Shown here: one piece after another, positions 49,397-61,281 of the stretch | How the letters are laid out: the number at the start of each line of letters is the position of its first letter | Position numbering within the stretch: the first letter of the stretch is position 1 | Source: Geotalea toluenoxydans JCM 15764 | GTDB lineage: Bacteria; Desulfobacterota; Desulfuromonadia; Geobacterales; Geobacteraceae | NCBI RefSeq assembly: GCF_001311985.1 | Contig: NZ_BBCJ01000008.1 | Location: 62,001-126,000 of the forward strand | Direction of reading: 5' to 3' | DNA: 64,000 nt | The notes under the pieces: generated by a model | Databases searched by the model: none | What the model saw: the letters and a program-made list of their open reading frames with translations, nothing else | What the model was told of the DNA's origin: nothing | Position numbers and translations under genes: made by a program

Positions 49397-50614
49397 TCAA
49401 CTCCCGGATCCACCCTTAAGTTTGCGGATTTCTTCCTTGATAAGTAACTCCGCCAGATCCGGAACCACTTCCCAAACTATTTTCTCGATAACCTCCCGCG
49501 AAAGTGTGCGAAGTGCTGCTACCAGCTGAGCCTCTGTAATTACGGGAAGTTGTGAACCATCGGCAGCAGGAGCAGCTGACACACCAGCATCCGGGATTGC
49601 CACAGGAGCAACCGGTGCTTTAGCTGGCTGGGGGGAGACTGTTGAGGACAAATCTACAACAGTTTCAGCATTCTCATCGGAAGAAAAAACTGTTTCCGGA
49701 GCAGGTTCTTCAGCTTCCGGAGCAAACTCGAATTCGGAAGGTTCAGCAGCCACACCCAGCTCTACAGGTTGGCCGACCTCTCCATGTTCTTCCTCCTGAA
49801 AAGCAAAAGTCTGCTCTTCCACAGGCTCCCAGCCCGTCTCGAACTGCTGAACTTCAGCCTGAGTACTGGCTGCGACCGCACCACCTATGTCGTCGTTCAC
49901 ATCGGCAAAGGAAAATTCTTCATCAACTTCCACAGGAGCCGGAATTGCCACAGCAGGAACTTTTTCTTCGACAACCCCGAATTCAGCAGCTCCACCCGCA
50001 GAAAGATCTTCAATTTCGAAAGCGCCCCACAGATCGTCGTCAGCACTCCCCTCGATAGCCTCCTCGCCAAGGGCAAAAATTTCCTCGGCTTTCTCTTCTA
50101 TGACAGGCTCCTCGGCAAAGGCTTGAGCCAATTCATTAGCAACAGGAGCAGCTGTCTGCATTGCCACGGCTGAGGGAAAGACAGGTTCGGGCGATGCCGC
50201 AATTGCAACAGAGGGTCCCGCAGCAGGAACGGACACCCTCTCCTTGCCTAGTTCGATCAGTTTTTTGACCCTGTCAATGAGCTGCTGGGATTCAAAAGGT
50301 TTTGAAATGAAATCGTCGGCACCGCTTTGACGGGCTTTGTCCTCATCAAATGGCTCAAAGGCGCCGGTCATGAGGAGCAGCGGTATCGTGTTCAACTTAG
50401 GGTCCCGCCGCACTCCTGCACAGACTTCATAGCCGTTTTTACCTGGCATGAGCGCATCGACAAGAATTATATCCGGAATTATCTGTTTTGCTTTTTCCAG
50501 AGCTGCATCACCGTTATCAACAACAGTGAGTTCATAATCTTCATTCGCGAAGATTATACCGACAACTTTCTGGATGGTAATACTGTCATCGGCGAGGAGC
50601 AATTTATTGCTCAT
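49397..50614 (-). CDS. FrzS-like response regulator with long acidic linker
   Basis: A 405-aa protein. The receiver domain (about 1-125) has DD at 9-10, the phospho-Asp in IILVDALMPGKNG, and K in FISKPFESQQ. It is followed by a low-complexity alanine/glutamate/proline-rich linker of about 230 residues. The C-terminal helix reads LRTLSREVIEKIVWEVVP then DLAELLIKEEIRKLKGG. This architecture resembles deltaproteobacterial pole-localised regulators such as FrzS or AglZ. The C-terminal helix is probably a docking element. A signal-output domain is missing. Confidence 0.8.
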   Translation of the reverse strand: MSNKLLLADDSITIQKVVGIIFANEDYELTVVDNGDAALEKAKQIIPDIILVDALMPGKNGYEVCAGVRRDPKLNTIPLLLMTGAFEPFDEDKARQSGADDFISKPFESQQLIDRVKKLIELGKERVSVPAAGPSVAIAASPEPVFPSAVAMQTAAPVANELAQAFAEEPVIEEKAEEIFALGEEAIEGSADDDLWGAFEIEDLSAGGAAEFGVVEEKVPAVAIPAPVEVDEEFSFADVNDDIGGAVAASTQAEVQQFETGWEPVEEQTFAFQEEEHGEVGQPVELGVAAEPSEFEFAPEAEEPAPETVFSSDENAETVVDLSSTVSPQPAKAPVAPVAIPDAGVSAAPAADGSQLPVITEAQLVAALRTLSREVIEKIVWEVVPDLAELLIKEEIRKLKGGSGS

Positions 50615-50742
50615 CTATCCCTCCTCTGATGGGACCTTAGAAAAAGACTGATTAGCCTGGGCGAAAGTTATAAATGGCCGAACAAATGCGAAAAACCTAG
50701 CACAATGGCCATAGTGTGTCAAGCTATTTGCCTTTTCACGGG

Positions 50743-51921
50743 TTACGGATAATCAAGGCTGGTCACTTCCTCAATTTTGGGTGAAGAAAGTGCAAATAGT
50801 TCTGCTGCCGCGCTTGAAAGAGCGCCTCTCAGCATGCTGAAACCATGAGTGTTTTTGTAGTCAAGCCTGGAGGTAAGAAGTATCACAAACAGGTCGCTAT
50901 ATGGATCTATCCAGATCGAGGAGCCTGAATATCCGGTGTGGCCAAAGGAGGTGGATGAAAAGTAGTTTCCTCGTGGTGAAGAGTACGGAGAGTTTATGTC
51001 CCAACCGAGCCCCCTGATCACCTTGCCGCCGCGGGAAAAGTACGGTGCCGTCATCTGCTCGATAACTCGCTGGGAAAGGATCCGCTTCCCTTCATATTCG
51101 CCGCCATTCAGCATCATTCGGCAAAAACGGGCAAGATCACCGGCTGTACTGAAGAGCCCTGCATGACCAGCTACTCCACCTAACTGTCGGGCAACATAAT
51201 CCTGGGCTTGGCCGAACAGGAGCGTTTTATCCGTATCCAAGGTAGCAGCACAACGCTGACCGTCTTCTTTGCTGGGGTTGAAGGTCGTATCTTTCATCCC
51301 CATAGGTTTGAAAAAGCTCGTTGCGGCATAGGTGTCAAGTCCGTTCCCTGATGCTCTTTTCACTGATTCAGCAAGGAGGATAAAATTTATGTCGGCATAC
51401 TTGAATCGGCTCCAGACAGAGCCTTTCATTCTCTGGGTTGCGGCCCCGTTAACCGCACTCTGTATGGGGTTTTCCGAAGAGAGGGGAAAGTCGTCAAGGC
51501 CGGAAGTGTGGGTGAGAAGGTTGGCCATTAGCAGATCGTCTTTCATGCGGCCGTAAAATTCCGGGTACCATTTTTCAACAGGATCAACGAGGCTGAGCTT
51601 CCCCTCTTCCATCAGCTTCAGGACGGCCGGGGTCGTAGCTATTACCTTGGTAAGAGAAGCGATATCGAAGATGGTTTCGGCTGTCATCGCCCTGGCATCG
51701 GGAGCATTGGAGACTTTGCCATAGGCTTTTTCAAACAAGACCTGGGCATGGTCGCCGACGAGAACTACACCGCCGGCTATGAGACCGTCAGAGATTGCGC
51801 CCTCAATCAATTCATTGATCTTTGCATGGCGATCAGGAAGCTGCGGTATCTCATCGGCTGCAAAGACCGGCGCAGTAACAAACAACAGGAAAACGAAAAA
51901 ATAACGGATCGAAAGCACCAT
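50743..51921 (-). CDS. Beta-lactamase-related serine hydrolase, exported
   Basis: A 392-aa protein with a signal peptide (MVLSIRYFFVFLLFVTAPVFA). Active-site motifs of the class C/esterase fold are visible: S89-L-T-K92, YADIN (YxN) and FGHTGYSG (the K/H-T-G triad). It may be a D-alanyl-D-alanine carboxypeptidase or esterase; true beta-lactamase activity is doubtful. It is on the minus strand upstream of DUF2914 in order of position, but it is transcribed separately. Confidence 0.8.
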   Translation of the reverse strand: MVLSIRYFFVFLLFVTAPVFAADEIPQLPDRHAKINELIEGAISDGLIAGGVVLVGDHAQVLFEKAYGKVSNAPDARAMTAETIFDIASLTKVIATTPAVLKLMEEGKLSLVDPVEKWYPEFYGRMKDDLLMANLLTHTSGLDDFPLSSENPIQSAVNGAATQRMKGSVWSRFKYADINFILLAESVKRASGNGLDTYAATSFFKPMGMKDTTFNPSKEDGQRCAATLDTDKTLLFGQAQDYVARQLGGVAGHAGLFSTAGDLARFCRMMLNGGEYEGKRILSQRVIEQMTAPYFSRGGKVIRGLGWDINSPYSSPRGNYFSSTSFGHTGYSGSSIWIDPYSDLFVILLTSRLDYKNTHGFSMLRGALSSAAAELFALSSPKIEEVTSLDYP

Positions 51922-51970
51922 TTCCCCGCAATCAGTAAGTTAATTTCCATCCGGAGTTTCCGGAGGAAAA

Positions 51971-52381
51971 CTAGTTAATCCTGAAATTGATGGATTTGAG
52001 AAGGTTACCTTCTTCGTCCAGAACGTCTACCCGCCAGTCACCGCTCGCACCCTTTCCAATAAGCTTCCGGCTGTAGGTACGCCAACGCTTCCCCTTCACG
52101 GGAAGATCATACTCGGCTGCGAACTGGTTATTTTTGTACCAGACATGCTTGACCGAAGCGTCTTCTTCCAGGTCCTTGGTTAACCGGGTAAAACAAAAAA
52201 GCGCTTTCACCGATGATGATGAAATGCGACTCACAGAATCGATGGGATTGCCTTTGACGATTTTGGTCGTCACCGCCATTTCAGCGATCTTGATTTCTCC
52301 GGCTCGAACAGTGTGACCAGAAGCGACAACAATGCTGACACTAGCCAATAACGACAATAATCCTGATAGCCTTACCCTCAT
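51971..52381 (-). CDS. DUF2914 exported protein
   Basis: A 136-aa protein with a signal peptide and the DUF2914 pattern (SSVKALFCFTRLTK, KHVWYKNNQF, DWRVDVLDEEGNLLKSINFRI). The start follows GGAGG. The family is found in many Gram-negatives, always at a periplasmic or lipoprotein position. The function is unknown. Confidence 0.8.
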   Translation of the reverse strand: MRVRLSGLLSLLASVSIVVASGHTVRAGEIKIAEMAVTTKIVKGNPIDSVSRISSSSVKALFCFTRLTKDLEEDASVKHVWYKNNQFAAEYDLPVKGKRWRTYSRKLIGKGASGDWRVDVLDEEGNLLKSINFRIN

Positions 52382-52433
52382 AAAGCCTCCGGCATGATTT
52401 TGCAGATTTATTCTGCCTTTTCGAAGAACCGGA

Positions 52434-53614
52434 TCATGTCCGGTAATCAGCATTTATTTTCACATACTCGTAAGACAGATCACTGGTGTAGACGGTAGCC
52501 TCTCCCTGCCCCAGCTTCAGGTCTACAGTTACGGCGAACTCTTTTCTCTTCAGCACTTCGGAGCCCCTTTCTTCTGCGTTTCCTCCGGTAAAGACTCCGT
52601 TCCTTACCATCTGCACGTCATCAAAAAAAAGTTCAATTCTGTCAGCATCAACCTCGGCTCCTGAATACCCCACTGCGGCAAGAATTCTGCCCCAATTGGC
52701 ATCCTGACCAAAAAAAGCTGTCTTGACCAGTGAGGAATTGGCAACGGCCATTGCAGCCTTTTTGGCATCGGCCACAGACTGCGCTCCCTTGATGGATATT
52801 TCCACGAACTTGGTCGCCCCCTCACCATCCCTGACTATCTGTTGCGCAAGCGACAAAAGAACTGCCTGCAGCTGGGACCGGAATGTTTCGGCATCTCCGG
52901 TTCCTTCCCGGATCGTCGGATTACCAGCCATGCCATTGGCAAGTATCAATGACGTATCGTTGGTGGAAGTATCGCCATCAACGGAAATGATGTTGAAAGA
53001 GGCATCATTGGCTTCGCTGAAGACTTTTTTAAGCCAGGACTGTTCCACAGCGGCATCAGTTACAATAAAAGCCAGCATGGTAGCCATATTGGGCATGATC
53101 ATCCTGCCCCCTTGGCAATACCAGCGATGGTATACGGCACACCGGCCGCCTCACACTGGCGAGTCTCCATTTTTGCGAAGGTGTCCGTAGTCATGATGGC
53201 ACGGGAAACTCCATCAAGGCTGCCGCTTCCAAGCCCTTCGATCAGTTTCGGCACGGCTGCCCGCAATCTTTCCATGGGCAATGCTTGGCCGATAACGCCT
53301 GTTGACGCAACCTGGACAGCCTCATCGGCAATACCCAAACCCTCAGCAACCAGACGTGAAGTTTCCCTTGCGTCGTCCATTCCCCTGACTCCGGTACAGG
53401 CGTTGGCATTGCCGCTATTGACAACTATCGCTTGACAGAGGCCATCCTTTATCCGCTCTATCCCCAGGACGACCGGGGCCGCCTTGATTTTGTTGGTAGT
53501 AAAGACTCCCGCTGCCACTGCCGGCACATCAGAGAAAATCAAACCCAGATCGAGCCGCCCAGGCTTTTTCACCGCAGCCTCAACGGCAGAGAACTTGAAT
53601 CCTTTTACTGACAT
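52434..53614 (-). CDS. argJ: Bifunctional ornithine acetyltransferase / N-acetylglutamate synthase (frameshifted)
   Basis: ArgJ transfers acetyl groups in arginine synthesis and is autocatalytically cleaved before a threonine. MSVKGFKFSAVEAAVKKPGR starts the protein, ASTGVIGQALPM is typical, and the cleavage region is IAKGAG-MIMPNMATMLAF with the nucleophile Thr in ATML. The frame breaks near 53100, just before that motif. One added G restores it and gives 393 aa. The start at 53614 lies behind GGGAG and follows secA by 19 bases. Confidence 0.92.
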
Positions 53615-53633
53615 GGCATTCTCCCGGATAAGA

Positions 53634-56317
<2,684 letters not shown>

Positions 56318-56362
56318 TCCGTAGAATCTCCTGATTTTATTTAGTAAGGATAAAAACAGGTT

Positions 56363-56391
56363 AAACTACCATAACTACAAGAATTGCTCAA
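56363..56391 (-). promoter_or_regulatory. Possible sigma-70 promoter of secA
   Basis: On the minus strand TTGAGC (56391-56386) and TAGTTT (56368-56363) are spaced by 17 bases. This is a moderate match, about 46 bases before the secA ATG. Confidence 0.35.
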
Positions 56392-56475
56392 CAGAAAAGG
56401 ATGCAGGAATTAAGCTTGCGGCTGGAATGATAAATGAATATGGAAGGGGAGTACTGCTTTTTTAATGGAAGTCTA

Positions 56476-57372
56476 TCAACAATTGCCGACCATGCTGAAG
56501 AGTCTCGCTTCAAACCTCTTGGTCGCCGGAGTGGAAGGCTCGTTTTCGCGGCTTATGTCATCAAGGGCATTGAGAAATGCTTCCACAACCCTCGGATCGA
56601 ACTGCCCGCCTGCATTGGAATAAAGTTCTTCAAGGGCCTCACGCATGAGGAGCGATGAGCGGTAAGGTCGTTCCGAGGTCATGGCATCAAAGGCATCCGC
56701 CACGGCAAGAATTCTCGCTGCAAGAGGTATGGCATGTCCTTTAAGGCCATATGGATAACCAGTACCGTCAAATCTCTCATGGTGATGGAGCACCGCCTGG
56801 CTTTCATCTTTCAATGACCTTACGCAATCAAGCAACTCGGCTCCATGGACGGTATGCCTCCTGATGGCTGCCTGTTCATCGGCAGAGAGCGGTTGCTCCT
56901 TGACGAGGATCGAGTTAGCCACCCAGAGCATCCCCACATCATGGAAAAGCGCTGCGTTTTCCAGCGATTTCAGTTGCTCTTCAGGTAGCCCCATTGCTCT
57001 GCCGATCTTGACGGCCACGCTGGCAACACGTTCGCTATGGCCGCTGGCGTATGGATCGTGGGCATCTGCGGCTGAAACAATCGCCTTGAGACATGCCACA
57101 TAACGGTCTTCCGTCTCGTTCAGCGCCTCCATAAGACGAACGTTCTCACCTGCAAGAGTCCAATTGTTCGCCACTTGGCGTAAGGTTGAAATACGCTCCA
57201 GATGCAAAAATATAAGGAGCAGGCACAGCATGGCAACGGCTATCAAAAGTGCTGCTTCTATCCGGGCACTACCCACATAAAAGGAAATCGCCCAAAAGAG
57301 CATGGATCCGGTAGCCGCAAGGACAACGACCGAAAGCGTCAGATGCTTATGTTTTCGAAAAAGCTGTCCCAT
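56476..57372 (-). CDS. Membrane-anchored HD-GYP domain protein
   Basis: A 298-aa protein with two N-terminal membrane helices (about 10-60), then a coiled coil and an HD-GYP phosphodiesterase domain: YASGHSERVASVAVKIGRAM, FHDVGMLWV, HTVHGAELL, VLHHHERFDGTGYPYGLKG and ADAFDAMTSERPYR. Such domains hydrolyse c-di-GMP or, in some Geobacter cases, cGAMP. HDVGM replaces the usual HDIGK. The ATG at 57372 lies 18 bases after the inverted-repeat element, and the gene may therefore use a promoter within or beyond it. Confidence 0.85.
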   Translation of the reverse strand: MGQLFRKHKHLTLSVVVLAATGSMLFWAISFYVGSARIEAALLIAVAMLCLLLIFLHLERISTLRQVANNWTLAGENVRLMEALNETEDRYVACLKAIVSAADAHDPYASGHSERVASVAVKIGRAMGLPEEQLKSLENAALFHDVGMLWVANSILVKEQPLSADEQAAIRRHTVHGAELLDCVRSLKDESQAVLHHHERFDGTGYPYGLKGHAIPLAARILAVADAFDAMTSERPYRSSLLMREALEELYSNAGGQFDPRVVEAFLNALDDISRENEPSTPATKRFEARLFSMVGNC

Positions 57373-57389
57373 AAAAAACACCTATAAGC

Positions 57390-57520
57390 AGGCTGTTGAA
57401 ATATGTGATGTTCAGGATGCAAGGCTCAAGCAAGCGATAAAAGGAGGCATCTTAATACGTTGAGTGCCGAGCGGGCGGCAACGCCGCAGATCTGACCCGC
57501 AGTAGTTTTTCAACAGTCTA
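57390..57520 (-). repeat. MITE-like element with terminal inverted repeats
   Basis: A 131-base non-coding stretch is bounded by AGGCTGTTGAAAT and its complement ATTTTTCAACAGTCT (about 12 of 13 bases match). It contains a GC-rich internal part (GAGCGGGCGGCAACGCCGC) and no open reading frame. It lies 18 bases upstream of the HD-GYP start. The layout is that of a short mobile or repetitive element. Whether copies exist elsewhere cannot be seen here. Confidence 0.6.
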
Positions 57521-57564
57521 TTAGTGTGCATATCGACAGGTTGAGGACAAACTTGAATTTTTTT

Positions 57565-57602
57565 ATAAAAAAGCCTCCCCTTGACTACTGGGAGGCCTTT
57601 AA
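57565..57602 (-). terminator. Bidirectional intrinsic terminator after the DUF4139-like gene
   Basis: Stem GCCTCCC / GGGAGGC with flanking A- and T-runs lies 25-30 bases past the stop at 57628 on the minus strand. Confidence 0.75.
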
Positions 57603-57627
57603 CAAAAAATTTGTTTTCAATGTTATT

Positions 57628-58605
57628 TCACTTGCCGCACTTGATTGCTCCGGTTTCGCCTTTAGCCAATCCTGCAAACCTGAACCGGCCTAAATATTCG
57701 CCACTGTAGTAGCAGGAGGCATCTCCGGCAGGCAAAGGCTTTGCTGAGTTGTTGGTTACGGAAAAAGAAAGAGCCGGTTGGGGGGAAGCAGACAGAACAA
57801 GGTTTTCAACCGGCAAAGTTTGTGAAGTCACTTCAGGCAGAGGTAACACATTTAATATTACCGGCTTGGGTTTTACGGCATCTGCCATAAATCCGGAAAC
57901 AACCGCAACAGTCACTCCCTTGCCCATGGCAGGGATGGAAGCTCGTTGGAAGGCCTGCATTACCCCTGCGCCATTAACCCTGAAATCATAAACCGGGAGC
58001 CACCGGGTATCTCCTACAAGGTAACTAACAGATACCTTGCCCCCTTTGCCCTTCACCCATATTCTGACAACACTGCCACCGATATTTACAGCTTTCTTTG
58101 TCGATTCCAGCCGCAGCTGTACCGCCTTGAGTTCCTTATCAGCTTTACGCTTTGCCTGATAGACCCATTCCAGTTGAGCAATGGCAAAATCGGTCCCCTG
58201 GCGGATGGCGGTCAATGGTTCCGGATTACTCTTAGTTTTGCGGGGTGCCTTGCCGCTCTGTGATTTAGCAGCGGCAGTAAATATCTGTTCACGGGCAGAA
58301 AGTGCCTTCAACCTGTCTTCCAGCTGCTCCTTGCGTTCAGTCAATTTCTCCAGCTGCTGCCCCTGTTTCGGATCAGAGGTCACAGAGATCGTTTCCACAC
58401 GGTCGATGGCCACACCTGCGGCTGGCTTGATTCTAAGTGAATCTGGCAATACAGATGCAGGAAGAACAACCTCCGTATAACCATTGACTGCAGAGGCAAC
58501 CCTCTGGATTCTGGCGCCGTCCAGATATAAAGTAATATCCTTATCGGCGGCAAAAGCCGGAACCGCCAGCAGAAGAGCTGCAACAACAGGAAGAAGGATA
58601 CCCAT
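57628..58605 (-). CDS. DUF4140/DUF4139-like exported protein
   Basis: A 325-aa protein with a signal peptide (MGILLPVVAALLLAVPAFAA). An N-terminal beta domain (ITLYLDGARIQRVA) precedes a coiled coil (about 75-110 and 140-165) and a beta-rich C-terminal part (VSVSYLVGDTRWLPVYDFRV). This resembles a shortened DUF4139-type protein; the family is known but its role is not. It lies upstream of the terminator at 57565 and downstream of the FKBP gene, 20 bases away. Confidence 0.7.
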   Translation of the reverse strand: MGILLPVVAALLLAVPAFAADKDITLYLDGARIQRVASAVNGYTEVVLPASVLPDSLRIKPAAGVAIDRVETISVTSDPKQGQQLEKLTERKEQLEDRLKALSAREQIFTAAAKSQSGKAPRKTKSNPEPLTAIRQGTDFAIAQLEWVYQAKRKADKELKAVQLRLESTKKAVNIGGSVVRIWVKGKGGKVSVSYLVGDTRWLPVYDFRVNGAGVMQAFQRASIPAMGKGVTVAVVSGFMADAVKPKPVILNVLPLPEVTSQTLPVENLVLSASPQPALSFSVTNNSAKPLPAGDASCYYSGEYLGRFRFAGLAKGETGAIKCGK

Positions 58606-58625
58606 TACCCCTCCAGTAACAACGG

Positions 58626-59095
58626 TTATTTAGCCACGTCAAGCAGCTCAACTTCAAAGATGAGTTTAGCATTGGGCGGAATTACCCCCCTGCCCCTGCT
58701 GCACCATAGCCGAGTTGGGGAGGGATGATCAGTTTACGCTTACCCCCAACCTTCATGGACATAACTCCTTCATCCCAACCAGGGATGACCTGTCCGGCAC
58801 CAATGTTAAATACAAATGGCTCGCCGCGGTCGACGGAACTGTCGAACTTGGTGCCATTCTCCAGCCAGCCGGTGTAATGCACTTTTACCGGTTTCCCGGC
58901 AGCGGGCGAAGGACCATTTCCGGGAACGAGGTCCACATAGGAAAGGCCGGAGGGTGTGTTGACGGCATTGGCTGCGGCAGAAGCAGATTCAGCTTTTTTA
59001 GGCTCTGAAACCTTCGGTTCCTTCTGTGCACAGGCAGGAATTACAACCGCCACCAGCAACAACAGCATGACAATAAATTTCTCCACATTACGCAT
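58626..59095 (-). CDS. FKBP-type peptidyl-prolyl isomerase, lipoprotein (frameshifted)
   Basis: A 156-aa protein after repair. A signal/lipobox VIPAC, an alanine/lysine linker and an FKBP domain ([55 protein letters not shown]). A G run near 58685-58690 has 6 G where 7 are needed; repair adds [19 protein letters not shown]. The start follows AAGGAG. It assists folding of exported proteins at the membrane. Confidence 0.9.
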
Positions 59096-59124
59096 CAATT
59101 TTTCTCCTTTTTCTTTATCACTTT

Positions 59125-60361
59125 CTATTTCAGCAAATGGACAAACAGCCCACTTCGCAGCTTCGGTTCGAACCATGTGGATTTCGGAGGCATAATTTTA
59201 TCAGCATCGGCCAGTTCCATCAGTTCTTTCATGGAGGTGGGATATAGTGCGAAGGCCACCTCATATTCACCGCTGTCTACCATGCGCATAAGCTCATCCA
59301 GTCCCTGATACCGCCTACGAACTGAATCCTCTGGTCGGTACGCGGATTGCGGATACCAAGGATGGGACTTAAGAGGTTATTCTGCAGGATGGAAACATCA
59401 AGCCTTACCACCGCATCGTCTTCGGAAAAGGAACCCTCTCTCGGCAGCAGTTCATACCATTTACCAGACAAATACATGCCGAACTGGTGGCTGTGCACAG
59501 GTTTAAGTGGGGAATTCAGGGGGCTGATCTCGAACTTTTCCGCCAGCCTGGCCATGAACTCGGTGATACTGAGGCCATTCAGATCTTTGACAACCCTGTT
59601 GTAGGGCATGATGTTCATCTCGTTGTCAGGGAAGATGACCGTCAGGAAATAATTGTATTCTTCCTTGCCGGAATGGCCGGGATTGGCGGCTTTCCTCATA
59701 TCCCTCACCCTGCTGGCGGCCGCGCTTCTGTGGTGACCATCAGCCACATAAAGCGTGGGAATGACAGCAAAGAGTGCGGTCAGTTCAGCTATCGTTTGAC
59801 GGTCGTCAATGACCCAGAGGGTGTGGGAAACGCCATCATCGGTGGTAAAATCATATACCGGGATCGCTGTTGCAGCTTTCCCCACAAGAGACGAAATTTC
59901 AGGATGATTCCTGTAGGTGTAAAATACCGGCTCGTCATTTGCGTCCAAAAAGTCGATATGCCTTACCCGGTCTTCCTCCTTGTCCGCCCGCGTCAGTTCG
60001 TGCTTCTTGATTGTCCCGTCCTGATAGTCATCCACCCCGGCGCATACCACTAGCCTGTCTGGACTATGTCACCCATCTTCTGGCGGTACACATAATAACA
60101 TTCCTCTCCATCCTGTTCCAGGATCGCTTCTGCCACAAATCTGGAGAGAGTTTCCTGTCCCTTGCGATAAACAGGATCGGAATGGATGTCGACGCCTGGC
60201 AGATCGATTTCGGGGCGGGATATGTGGAGAAAGCTGCATGGGTTTCCCGCTGCCATCTGCATGGCTTCCCCGGTGCTCATCACATCATATGGAAGTGCCG
60301 CCACCTTTTCCGCCAAGTTTATTTTAGGCCGAAGGGCCTTGAATGGTTTGATGAAAGCCAT
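59125..60361 (-). CDS. DUF1015 family protein (two frameshifts)
   Basis: A protein of about 412 aa after repair. Family landmarks: [20 protein letters not shown] then [49 protein letters not shown] and [20 protein letters not shown]. Two single losses, near 60051 (restoring [16 protein letters not shown]) and near 59303 (restoring [16 protein letters not shown]), are repaired by one base each. The function of DUF1015 is not firmly known. It lies between FKBP and an NlpC/P60 hydrolase. Confidence 0.85.
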
Positions 60362-60397
60362 GATTACCTCATTTCGAGAAAGTGCAATTTGATTGTT

Positions 60398-61240
60398 TCA
60401 GAAATATCTTTTCGCCCCAATGAAGCGTTTTATGAAATAAGCTTCTTCAATTCCTGATATCTTAATGTCGTCACCCCGGCGCGGTGCGTGGACAAAGCGC
60501 CCATCACCGATGTAGATGCCCACATGGTTTATTTCTGCCTCGGAATTACCGAAGAAGACCAAGTCACCGTCCTTGAGATCTGCCTTGCTGATGTTGTCCC
60601 CCACCTTGAACTGCTCCCTTGAACTGCGCGGGATGTTGACGCCGCAGAGGTTATAGACGGCCCGGGCAAATCCGCTGCAATCCATGCCGTCAACCACGGT
60701 ATCTCCACCCCAGCGGTAAGGAATGCCGACAAAGCGTTCTGCCGTGCGGGCAGCAATGGCTCCCATGTCGCCATGTGCCTTGGCGTGGTCCGGGGTTTCG
60801 GCTTCACCGGCTCGCTCCTCTCTGCTTTTCTTAGGTACTACCGGCGTAAGTTTCTTGAGGGATGGCTGTGGAGCTTTTTCAATCCCTACTTCTCTCGATT
60901 TTTTCCCGTCGAGTTGCGGCGGAGCGATGAAATAGGAGCCGATAACCTTCTCTGCAACAAGACGCTTGGCAGCCTTTTTAGCCTTTTCTTTTGTTTCGAA
61001 ATCACCGAAACGAACAGCATATAGGCCGCTGTCCTTTCTGAAGTAGAAGGCCTCGATTCCCTTTTGCTGCAGCCTGTTTGTAAGCCGTTCAGCGTTTTTC
61101 ACCTCTGAAAAAGCTCCTACCTGTATGGCAAAACCGACCCGCGACAGTCCTTTCACTGCTTTCATTTGTGCAGCACAGCCGGTATTGGTCAGACAGAAGA
61201 AGGTTAGTATGACAGCTATATATAAAATCCTGCAAATCAT
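60398..61240 (-). CDS. SPOR plus NlpC/P60 peptidoglycan hydrolase, lipoprotein
   Basis: A 280-aa protein. Signal peptide with lipobox TNTGC, a SPOR domain (FAIQVGAFSEVKNAERLTNR) that binds denuded glycan, a linker, and an NlpC/P60 domain with catalytic Cys in GMDCSGFARAVYNL, His in INHVGIYIGDG and a third polar residue in FVHAPRRG. It cuts peptide cross-links during cell-wall remodelling or division. The start at 61240 follows GGGAG. Confidence 0.9.
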   Translation of the reverse strand: MICRILYIAVILTFFCLTNTGCAAQMKAVKGLSRVGFAIQVGAFSEVKNAERLTNRLQQKGIEAFYFRKDSGLYAVRFGDFETKEKAKKAAKRLVAEKVIGSYFIAPPQLDGKKSREVGIEKAPQPSLKKLTPVVPKKSREERAGEAETPDHAKAHGDMGAIAARTAERFVGIPYRWGGDTVVDGMDCSGFARAVYNLCGVNIPRSSREQFKVGDNISKADLKDGDLVFFGNSEAEINHVGIYIGDGRFVHAPRRGDDIKISGIEEAYFIKRFIGAKRYF

Positions 61241-61281
61241 TTGCCACACTCCCAAATCACGACTACAAACCACCACCCATG

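Noticed and set aside
53099..53102. ArgJ encoded as two separate coupled genes
   Set aside because: The same kind of one-base loss hits about 20 other genes, so a sequence error is more likely than a natural split.
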